Part shown: piece after piece, positions 1-6,597 of the stretch
Numbering within the stretch: the stretch's first letter is position 1
Layout of the letters: each line of letters begins with the position of its first letter
DNA from: Kiritimatiellales bacterium
GTDB taxonomy: Bacteria > Verrucomicrobiota > Kiritimatiellia > Kiritimatiellales > Pontiellaceae
DNA: 10,119 nt
Direction of reading: 5' to 3'
Assembly (NCBI GenBank): GCA_021734595.1
Contig: JAIPIO010000147.1
Location: 1 to 10,119, forward strand
Translations under genes and position numbers: made by a program
The notes under the pieces: generated by a model
Told to the model about the DNA's origin: nothing
Databases searched by the model: none
Seen by the model: only the letters and a program-made list of their open reading frames with translations

Positions 1-1639
1 AGTTGTAATTCCCCCACTGTTCAGGCCAGCAGTTGGCTGAAAACCAATTACTCGTAAGGAGACCGTAGACGATCGGGTTGGCAACCAAACCGATGACGCC
101 GGCCCACTGGGCCGATGTGCGGTTGAGCAGGCCATAGATGAAGACCGCCAGAATACCGGTGGATACATAGCCCTGAAACTCCTGAATGAAGGCGAAGACG
201 CTGCTGTTGTTTTCCAGCATCGGAGCCGCCACACAGCCGATCACCACGAACACGCCGATGAAGATACGGCCCATGGAGACCAGCTTGAACTGAGCGGCCT
301 TTTTATCGATGTAGCGCTGGTAGACGTCCATCGTCAACAAGGTGGAGGCGGCATTGAGAACCGCGGCCAGTGACGAGACGATGGCACCAAGCAGCGCAGC
401 GATAACAAACCCGAGAATCCCTTTATTCTTGGGAATCAGCTTCGTAATCAAAAGACCCAGTGCCGAGTCGTATTTATAGGAGTTCAGTACAACCTCTTCA
501 ACGCCTTCGCCGACACGCGTGGTAACCGCGGTGTTATACGCGGTGATTTCCGCAGCTTTCACCGGGTTGGCTGTTTCCCACTTCGCATCCATCTTGAAGA
601 TCTGGACGGAAGCCGGATTGGCAACGGCCTGCTCATAGACCGCGAGCTGATCTCCCGCATTTTTTTCCATGTCCTTGCTAAACAGGTTAAAGGCAATGAT
701 CCCCGGAATCACGATCACAAACGGAATGACCAGCTTGAGGGCGCCAGCAAGCACCAGCCCTTTCTGACCTTCGGCCAGCGAGGCGGATCCGAGAATGCGC
801 TGAGTGATGTACTGGTTGAGACCCCAGTAGTAGAAGTTCGGAATCCAGATGCCCAAAATCAGAATAGGCCAAGGCATCGAAGGGTTGCTGCCCATGTGCA
901 TGGCCGAGTCGTTCAGCACACTGAACTTTTCCATGACCCCGGCACCCTGGTCAACGACAGCCGCCGCTCCGGTGGAGGTAACCAGTTCGGAAACGTCCGT
1001 GCCGCCAAGCGCGTCAAAAGCAAAATAAGTGATGACCCCGCCGCCAACGATCAGAGCGGAGCCCTGCAGCAGGTCGGCTCAGGCGCAGGCTTTCAGTCCG
1101 CCGACCGCCACGTAAATCGCAGCCATCGCACCCAGCGCCCAGCAGCAGCCCGCCAGCGGGAGGTTTACATCAAATTCAAACATCAATTGTTTCAGTGTGA
1201 GAGCTCCGGCGTAGATCACGCCGATCAAACTAACGCCGATGAGAATGAGCATCATGGACAGAGTCATGATCAGCCGCGCCCAATGGTTGTAACGAAGCTC
1301 AAGAAATTCAGGAATCGTGGTAATGCCTGATCGCAGGAAGTAGGGCAGCAACGCAAACGCAACCACCACCAGGGTAATCGCCGCGATCCACTCCCAGCTG
1401 GAAACCGACAGGCCGTAGAGGCCGGCCCCCTGCCCCGACATGCCGACAAACTGCTCGGCCGAAATATTTGCGGCAATCAACGAAAAGCCGATCAGCCACC
1501 AGGTCAAGCCACGCCCGGCCAAAAAGTAGTCCGCGGCCCCGGTTTCGCCGCGCGTATCCTCGCCTTTTGATTTGTACAGGCCAACAAAAAGTACCGCCGC
1601 CACAAAGGCCACAAACACAATAATATCAATTATACCCAT
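1..1639 (-). pseudogene. Sodium:solute symporter (SSS/SGLT-like), interrupted by an in-frame TGA and cut by the window edge
   Basis: Sodium-coupled inner-membrane uptake carrier of the SSS family (TC 2.A.21), probably for a sugar or similar small solute; the substrate cannot be read from sequence. The ATG at 1639-1637 is preferred because AGGGG lies seven bases upstream; the frame could be extended to 1693 without a comparable site. Codons 1-186 hold a membrane N-terminus, the GFSLIAANISAEQFVG stretch (51-66), TTIPEFLELRY (107-117) and GGLKACA (180-186). Codon 187 is TGA. The same frame then reads ADLLQGSALIVGG and stays open for 359 codons to the left edge, including NQYITQR and SSLAAVLNAASTLLTMD, both typical of SSS proteins. 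In relatives the motif runs GGLxAVxWTDxxQ, so TGA replaces the Trp (Tyr in some) codon: one G-to-A change from TGG would explain it. At least 546 codons are visible, so only a short C-terminus is missing. It lies 115 bases downstream of the metallopeptidase gene on the same strand. Family assignment is secure; loss of function is an inference. Confidence 0.88.
1079..1081 (-). other. Premature in-frame TGA codon in the symporter
   Basis: The codon reads TGA between GGLKACA and ADLLQGS. No frame change occurs: the downstream codons resume the family alignment immediately. TGA is used as a normal stop by two genes in this window (3812-5518 and 5518-6579) and TGG is used freely for Trp, so reassignment of TGA is not supported. 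A substitution or a base-calling error is the simplest reading. Confidence 0.85.
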
Positions 1640-1689
1640 AACACACCCCTGTTTAGGTTGACTATTCCACTCGGAACCGCACCTGCGAT

Positions 1690-1718
1690 TCAATACGAAA
1701 GACAGGTGAACATATCAA
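1690..1718 (-). promoter_or_regulatory. Possible promoter for the symporter gene
   Basis: On the minus strand a TTGATA (1718-1713), five of six matches to the -35 consensus, is followed after 17 bases by TATTGA (1695-1690), a poor -10 matching three of six positions. It sits about 50 bases upstream of the symporter ATG, inside the 115-base gap after the metallopeptidase gene. The gene could equally be read through from the upstream gene; no terminator is seen in the gap. This is a weak call from pattern alone. Confidence 0.25.
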
Positions 1719-1754
1719 TGTTGCCGACGTGATTAGAAGCAAAATCCACCGTCT

Positions 1755-3494
1755 TTACCGCAACGTCAACGGCTGGGTGTAGTCGCCCACCGGATCCAGA
1801 CAGACGTTGCCTGCCGGGCCGGCGTCGATCGGGGCCACCGGCAGTCTGAGGGTCTGTCCCTCGAACTCGGTCTGCTCCAACCGGTCGCGCGACAGCGTGG
1901 TGCCGATTTTCTTGAAGAACGGAAAAAGGTCCTCGCCCACGGCGATGCTCATATCCTCAACCGTCTCGTCCCAACTCAGCTTGCGCTGGGGATCATCCGC
2001 CCAGCGGGTACTGCGTACCCAGTACCAGCGCGGATACCACGCCGGGCCGTAGCGGTCGTCCAGCTTCTGGAAAATATACCAGTGCTTGGTCCAATCGGTT
2101 CCCTTACCCCATTCGTCGCGGTCGAAATTGGCGACGTCGACCTTTTTTCCCGCCTTGGCTTCCTTATCGAGAATGGAGTTGCAGTTGCGGTTCGATTGTT
2201 CCTGGCGCTTCGGATCATAGATCGCGAGGATCTTGCCCTGGAACCATCCGGCCTGGCTCTCGCCCTGGTTGACGTGCGGGGAACGGCCTGCCAGTTCTCC
2301 TTTTTCGTTGCGCGGCCCGCCCATCGTATGCGCCATCTCGTGCGCAAAGACGCCCAGCAGCCCGAGCGGTTGATAAGTAATCACCGCGGCGGCCTTCGGG
2401 CGCGGGTTGATCGCCCATCCCCCGCCTCCGCCGGCAGGCATAACAATGGCATAGGGTTCGTCGTATACTTTTCCCGGCAGCCATTGCCGGATCTTTGCGG
2501 CCGAGTCGGGAATATCCTGCTGGATGCACTGCTTCACCGTGTCGGGCTGGTTGGCCGCATAGTAGACGATGATGCTGCCGAGGTTTGCCTCTTTTTCAGG
2601 AAAGATACCCACGCCGCCAACACTTGGCAGCGTTTTCTTTCCGCCGACCGGCCTCTTCCCTTCCGCCAACCAGTGGACTGCATCGGCCAGTGCCTTGCGG
2701 TTGCGCTCCGCAGTGTCCGCATTAACTTTCTTTTTGTCCGCATTGAAAATATCGGGCGTCTCGGCAATCATCACGCGGCCCTTTTTAAAATTGCGTCGCG
2801 CCCGGACCGGTTTCCCATTGGCGCCCGTTTCAAGCACCTCCCACTCGCGGCCCAGATTGGGCACAGACATTTTTTTTCTGCCCACCTTGTCCGAATCGAC
2901 CGTGAAGCGTGCTCCAAACAGCTTGGCAAGCCCGTTCATGCTCCAGGCATCGGCATCCATTTTATCCTTTGGCACGCTGCCGCCGATAACCAGCAATCCG
3001 CCGCCGTTCTCCACGAACCATTTCAAGGCGTTGCGTTCCCGCTCCGTGTACTGCTGCGCCTTGCGGTCCGACTGGAACGTGATCACCACGTTGTATTCCA
3101 CGTTCGGCCACCAGGCATACGGCTCCAGTCGGTTTTCCTTCTCACCCACTTGCAACCGGACGCGGCTTTGGCCCTTCGGCAGGAGTACAGTGTCGAGGCA
3201 GGCAATACTTGAACAGGCGCGGAAGCCTTCCTTGTTCAATGCACCACGCATGCCCCACAGCAGCACAAACTGCGTCTGGTGCGCCTGATCCAGTAGGACG
3301 TTGATCCCCGTATCGTTTTTCGGGAGCTTTCCCGGCAACGGATACTTTTCGCAAAATTCAGCCGGAAGCGTTTTACCGGCCCGCATGTACTCTGCGATGG
3401 TTTGCATATCCCGGTCTGCCGCACTGGACGCCACTCCAGCTGTCAGCAACACCGCCGCAAACAACACTAAAAAAGGGGGTTTCATCCGGCTCAT
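1755..3494 (-). CDS. Secreted M60-like zinc metallopeptidase with GATase1-like N-terminal region
   Basis: A 579-residue protein with a Sec-type signal peptide: basic start MSRMK, hydrophobic residues 7-22 and a likely cleavage near ASSAA (22-26). Residues about 60-280 include NALKWFVENGGGLLVIGG (155-172), which resembles the glutamine-amidotransferase-like fold that often precedes M60-type domains. The catalytic part carries HEMAH (385-389), the HExxH zinc motif, with E412 in GESQAGWF as a candidate third ligand, spaced as in gluzincins. Near the C-terminus, WDETVEDMSIAVGEDLFPFF (508-527) resembles the end of M60-like domains. Known M60 enzymes cleave glycosylated host or matrix proteins such as mucins; here the substrate is unknown. 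Action in the periplasm or outside the cell follows from the signal peptide. The first ATG is chosen because GAGAGG lies about eight bases upstream (3503-3508 on the plus strand); a second ATG at 3485 is possible. The order signal, amidotransferase-like, M60-like recalls mammalian TCAF proteins. Metallopeptidase identity is good from HExxH; the M60 family label is inference. Confidence 0.72.
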   Translation of the reverse strand: MSRMKPPFLVLFAAVLLTAGVASSAADRDMQTIAEYMRAGKTLPAEFCEKYPLPGKLPKNDTGINVLLDQAHQTQFVLLWGMRGALNKEGFRACSSIACLDTVLLPKGQSRVRLQVGEKENRLEPYAWWPNVEYNVVITFQSDRKAQQYTERERNALKWFVENGGGLLVIGGSVPKDKMDADAWSMNGLAKLFGARFTVDSDKVGRKKMSVPNLGREWEVLETGANGKPVRARRNFKKGRVMIAETPDIFNADKKKVNADTAERNRKALADAVHWLAEGKRPVGGKKTLPSVGGVGIFPEKEANLGSIIVYYAANQPDTVKQCIQQDIPDSAAKIRQWLPGKVYDEPYAIVMPAGGGGGWAINPRPKAAAVITYQPLGLLGVFAHEMAHTMGGPRNEKGELAGRSPHVNQGESQAGWFQGKILAIYDPKRQEQSNRNCNSILDKEAKAGKKVDVANFDRDEWGKGTDWTKHWYIFQKLDDRYGPAWYPRWYWVRSTRWADDPQRKLSWDETVEDMSIAVGEDLFPFFKKIGTTLSRDRLEQTEFEGQTLRLPVAPIDAGPAGNVCLDPVGDYTQPLTLR

Positions 3495-3555
3495 TCTTTT
3501 GTCCTCTCAAAATATTCTGGCGAACATCTCATTTCCACTTCCGATAGACAACCAG

Positions 3556-3668
3556 ATTTTCCAGACTTCGGAAAATTCGCTCCGCATTTTTCCAGGCATT
3601 GGAAACCGGCACCACCCGCTTTTCCAAGGTCTGGAAGCTTGAAACAGGCTGGATTCCAATGGTTGGAA
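3556..3668. repeat. Cluster of four TTCCA-N-TGGAA imperfect palindromes
   Basis: Four inverted repeats of one pattern lie about 30 bases apart. At 3556-3576, ATTTTCC and GGAAAAT enclose seven bases. At 3589-3605, TTTCCA and TGGAAA enclose five bases. At 3622-3636, TTCCA and TGGAA enclose five bases. At 3654-3668, TTCCAA and TTGGAA enclose TGG. The centres differ while the arms are kept, as expected for a symmetric protein-binding site or a dispersed palindromic repeat. Related copies occur beyond the far end of the pilus cluster (9718-9783 and 10065-10080). Their function is unknown. Confidence 0.8.
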
Positions 3669-3739
3669 AAAAAATCACAGGGATCGGAAACAGGCACACC
3701 TCCCATACCAAAAAAAGAACCGTACTCCCCCGGCGTTTA

Positions 3740-3772
3740 TTGACAAATCAACATGCACTGTGACACGTTATG
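3740..3772 (+). promoter_or_regulatory. Possible promoter for the pilus motor cluster
   Basis: A perfect TTGACA (-35 consensus) lies at 3740-3745, about 70 bases upstream of the first pilus gene. No good -10 follows at the ideal distance: the 17-base position gives ACACGT, and the better-looking GTTATG at 3767-3772 is 21 bases away. The hexamer and its placement suggest a promoter, but the -10 is unresolved, so an activator may be needed or the match may be chance. Confidence 0.3.
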
Positions 3773-3797
3773 CGTTCGGTATATCAACCATATCAGT

Positions 3798-3803
3798 GGG
3801 GGA
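3798..3803 (+). promoter_or_regulatory. Ribosome binding site that decides a TTG start
   Basis: GGGGGA ends eight bases before the TTG at 3812-3814. No ATG or GTG with a comparable site lies near the start of this reading frame, and the translated N-terminus begins as PilB-type N-terminal domains usually do, so TTG initiation is favoured. Confidence 0.6.
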
Positions 3804-3811
3804 ATTGAATC

Positions 3812-5518
3812 TTGACGGCGAACGACGATTATATTGTGGAAATCCTGCGAGATGCGGGCCTGATCGACCAGGCACAAGGCGCAGCCGCACTGGAAGATGC
3901 CAGAAAGAACAACCGTGACGTTATCGATGTTCTCAGCGACGATGAAAAACTCCCGAAACCCGATCTCCTGAAGGCGCTGGCCCACCAGTTTGGCATGGAA
4001 ACGATTTCCCTTACAGGAATCGATATCACACCTGACATCACGGGATTGGTTCCGGCCGATGTGGCTACCCGCTACCGGATCATACCGGTGCAGAAAACCG
4101 AGGGCGGCGTGATGATCGCGATCGGCGATCCGCTGGATATTGAAACGATTGATACCCTTCGCTATGTGCTGAAACAGCATGTTGAGGCCGTCGTCGCCAT
4201 GCCGGAGGAAATCAAAGCCGCCATCAAGCGCTATTACCCGGAAACGGATGTCTCGGTGCAATCCATGCTCGAACAGATGGGCGAAGCAGAGTCGCACATT
4301 TTTGATGATGATGACTTGCTAACCGTCGACGGAGATGCCGCGGACAGCGAAGAGCCGATTATTAAACTGGTCAACCTGCTGATCCTGGAAGGCTTCCGCT
4401 CGCGCGCCTCGGATATCCATCTGGAACCGCTCAACAAGAAGTTCCGGGTGCGCTACCGCATTGACGGCGTGCTTAAAGAGGTCGAGGGGCCGCCCCGCCG
4501 GCTGCATCCCTCGGTAATCAGCCGCATCAAGATCATGTCCAAGATGAAGATTTCCGAAAAGCGCCTGTGCCAGGACGGGCGTATTGAAATCAAGGTGATG
4601 GGTCGCGACCTCGACCTGCGGGTATCCGCCATCCCCACCAACCACGGCGAATCGATCGTCATGCGCATCCTGGACAAGGAAGGACTGATGCTGGGGCTGC
4701 CATCGCTCGGATTCTTTTCCGACGACCAGCAGACCTTTGAACGGATGATCAAGCTGCCGGACGGCGTCCTGCTCATTACCGGTCCGACGGGTTCCGGCAA
4801 GACCACCACCCTGTACGCCTGCCTGAACTACATCAACCAACCCAACCGGAAGATCATTACGGTGGAGGATCCGGTGGAGTACCAGATGAGCGGTATCAAC
4901 CAGGTCCACGTCCGCGCAGACATCGGGCTGACGTTTGCCGCCGCGCTGCGCTCCATTCTCCGCCAAGCGCCCAATATCATCATGATCGGGGAAATCCGCG
5001 ACTTGGAGACAGCGGAAATCGCCGTCAACGCGGCACTGACCGGCCACTTGGTTTTCAGCACGCTGCACACGAACGATGCGCCCAGCGCGGTCACCCGCAT
5101 GATCGATATCGGCGTAAAACCCTTCCTCGTTTCTTCGTCGGTACGCGCCATCATGGGCCAGCGACTGGTGCGCAACATCTGCGAACAGTGCAAGACGGAG
5201 TACCAGCCGACCGATGCGGAGTTGCGCATGCTCGGACCGGCCAGCCAGCAGATTGCCAATGCGCCGCTCTACCGCGGAGTGGGCTGTCCCAACTGCAACA
5301 GGACCGGCTATAAAGGCCGGAAAGGCATCTTCGAAGTGTTTGTCATCAACGACGAAGTCCGCCAGTTGATCTACAGCGGTCTGTCGTCCTCCCAACTGCG
5401 CATACGCGCCCGGGAGCTGGGCATGCGGACCCTGCGCGAGGACGGCCTGCGCAAGGTGATGTCCGGCATGACGACACTTGAAGAGGTGTTCCGCGTAACC
5501 ATGAGGGATGAAAGCTGA
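3812..5518 (+). CDS. pilB: PilB/GspE-family assembly ATPase (first copy)
   Basis: Cytoplasmic hexameric motor ATPase of the type II secretion/type IV pilus superfamily, which powers subunit assembly at the inner membrane. It has 568 residues, normal for the family. Residues 1-145 form the N-terminal domain (MshEN/GspE type), followed by an acidic linker (about 155-180). The core has SDIHLEP (200-206), Walker A GPTGSGKTTT (324-333), the Asp box VEDPVEY (351-357), Walker B IIMIGEIRD (389-397, Glu394) and the His box STLHTND (416-422). Two CxxC pairs (C457/C460 and C492/C495) form the zinc-binding site typical of PilB/GspE. Before Walker B it reads RQAPN where most relatives, including the second copy here, have RQDPD. 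It starts at TTG after GGGGGA; its TGA stop shares one base with the pilT ATG, implying coupled translation. Family is certain; pilus rather than type II secretion is inferred from the adjacent pilT. Confidence 0.93.
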   Translation: MTANDDYIVEILRDAGLIDQAQGAAALEDARKNNRDVIDVLSDDEKLPKPDLLKALAHQFGMETISLTGIDITPDITGLVPADVATRYRIIPVQKTEGGVMIAIGDPLDIETIDTLRYVLKQHVEAVVAMPEEIKAAIKRYYPETDVSVQSMLEQMGEAESHIFDDDDLLTVDGDAADSEEPIIKLVNLLILEGFRSRASDIHLEPLNKKFRVRYRIDGVLKEVEGPPRRLHPSVISRIKIMSKMKISEKRLCQDGRIEIKVMGRDLDLRVSAIPTNHGESIVMRILDKEGLMLGLPSLGFFSDDQQTFERMIKLPDGVLLITGPTGSGKTTTLYACLNYINQPNRKIITVEDPVEYQMSGINQVHVRADIGLTFAAALRSILRQAPNIIMIGEIRDLETAEIAVNAALTGHLVFSTLHTNDAPSAVTRMIDIGVKPFLVSSSVRAIMGQRLVRNICEQCKTEYQPTDAELRMLGPASQQIANAPLYRGVGCPNCNRTGYKGRKGIFEVFVINDEVRQLIYSGLSSSQLRIRARELGMRTLREDGLRKVMSGMTTLEEVFRVTMRDES

Positions 5519-6579
5519 TGAATGTTTCGATCAACAACCTGATGCAGCTGGCGGTCGATGAGGGCGCTTCCGATATCCATATCGCGGTGGGCGCCCCGCC
5601 GGTGATGAGGATCAACGGCCACCTCCATCCGCTGGAGGCCCCGTCCACCACCCGCGCAGAAGCCGAAACCGCGATGCAGGCTATTACACCGGTCGACCAC
5701 CTTGAGCGCATCGAACAGCTAGGCGGCACCGACTTTGGCTACAGCTATGAAGACAAGGCCCGTTTTCGGGTCAGCATTTTCAAGCAGAAAGCCAATTTCG
5801 GCATCGTCCTGCGCCAGATCCCAACCCAGCTTCTTGAACTCGATACGATCGGCCTGTCGCACCACGTCAAGGAACTCCTCCTGCGGCCCCGCGGCCTGAT
5901 CTTGGTCACGGGACCGACCGGCTGCGGCAAGAGCACCACGCTCGCCAGCATGCTCGATGTCATCAACCGCGAGCGCAGCGCTCACATCATCACGATTGAA
6001 GATCCGATTGAATACTACCACGACCACAAGCGCAGCATCGTTACCCAGCGGGAAGTCGGCGTGGATGTCAGCACCTTCTCCGAAGCGGTCCGCCGCGCGC
6101 TCCGGCAGGATCCCGATGTTATTCTGGTTGGGGAAATGCGCGATCTGGAAACGATGGCCGCCGCCATCACCGCCGCGGAAACCGGCCATCTGGTATTCGC
6201 GACCCTGCACACCACCGGCGCTGCGCGAACGGTCGACCGCATCGTCGATGCGTTTCCGAATGAACAACAGGAACAGATCCGCGCGCAGCTCTCATCCAGT
6301 CTGTTGGCCGTTATTTCGCAGGAGCTGCTCCCGCGCCGCGACCAGCCGGGACGCGTGGCCGCCTTTGAGGTTATGATTGCCACCCAGTCGATCCAGAACC
6401 TGATCCGCGACAGGAAAACCTTTCAAATCAATTCAGCCATCCAGACCGGCGGCAAGGTGGGCATGATTTCCCTGGATGCCCACCTCTGCGAGCTGTGCCA
6501 AAGCGGAATGATTTCCAAGGAGGATGTGCTTACCAAGGCGCAGGACACAGAATTTGTTAGACGGAAATTGAATATTTGA
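5518..6579 (+). CDS. pilT: Twitching motility/pilus retraction ATPase PilT
   Basis: Cytoplasmic hexameric ATPase that drives pilus disassembly, giving retraction, twitching and often DNA uptake. At 353 residues it has PilT length and lacks the long N-terminal domain and zinc cysteines of PilB. Visible are ASDIHI (17-22), Walker A GPTGCGKSTT (132-141), the Asp box IEDPIEY (160-166), Walker B VILVGEMRD (201-209, Glu206) and the His box ATLHTTGA (228-235). VGEMRD with a C-terminal SIQNLIRDRK (291-300) matches the PilT AIRNLIRE region. It begins inside the stop codon of the preceding gene (TGATG) and ends 18 bases before the next. Its presence argues that the cluster serves a retractile type IV pilus and not a type II secretion system. 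A PilU-like accessory retraction ATPase is a less likely alternative. Confidence 0.94.
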   Translation: MNVSINNLMQLAVDEGASDIHIAVGAPPVMRINGHLHPLEAPSTTRAEAETAMQAITPVDHLERIEQLGGTDFGYSYEDKARFRVSIFKQKANFGIVLRQIPTQLLELDTIGLSHHVKELLLRPRGLILVTGPTGCGKSTTLASMLDVINRERSAHIITIEDPIEYYHDHKRSIVTQREVGVDVSTFSEAVRRALRQDPDVILVGEMRDLETMAAAITAAETGHLVFATLHTTGAARTVDRIVDAFPNEQQEQIRAQLSSSLLAVISQELLPRRDQPGRVAAFEVMIATQSIQNLIRDRKTFQINSAIQTGGKVGMISLDAHLCELCQSGMISKEDVLTKAQDTEFVRRKLNI

Positions 6580-6597
6580 CCCGGGGATCCACAGCAT

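Larger units (their letters stand above)
3495..3811. other. Divergent intergenic region with palindromic repeats and pilus promoter area
   Basis: This 317-base gap separates the minus-strand metallopeptidase from the plus-strand pilus cluster, so it should hold promoters for both. The half nearer the metallopeptidase (3556-3668) carries four TTCCA-type palindromes. The half nearer the pilus genes has an A-tract (3710-3717), a TTGACA hexamer at 3740-3745, ATATCA repeated nine bases apart (3781-3786 and 3790-3795) and the ribosome binding site. No convincing promoter was found for the metallopeptidase. No credible gene is present; frames open here have no recognisable product. Confidence 0.7.

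Noticed and set aside
1079..1081. Selenocysteine insertion or TGA recoded as Trp in the symporter
   Set aside because: No SECIS-like hairpin of convincing shape is seen after the TGA, SSS transporters are not known selenoproteins, and TGA ends two normal genes in this window while TGG serves for Trp throughout.
2082..3212. Long plus-strand open frame of 376 codons
   Set aside because: It lies antisense to the metallopeptidase gene, has no recognisable domains, and the minus-strand frame has a signal peptide and HExxH motif. It is a shadow frame in GC-rich coding sequence.
3737..4297. Minus-strand open frame of 186 codons crossing into the divergent intergenic region
   Set aside because: Most of it is antisense to the first PilB gene and it shows no domain or ribosome binding site.
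4319..5395. Long minus-strand open frame antisense to the first PilB gene
   Set aside because: The opposite strand encodes an unambiguous full-length ATPase; the antisense product is low-complexity and resembles nothing recognised. The same applies to the minus-strand frames at 6433-7386 and 5719-6267.
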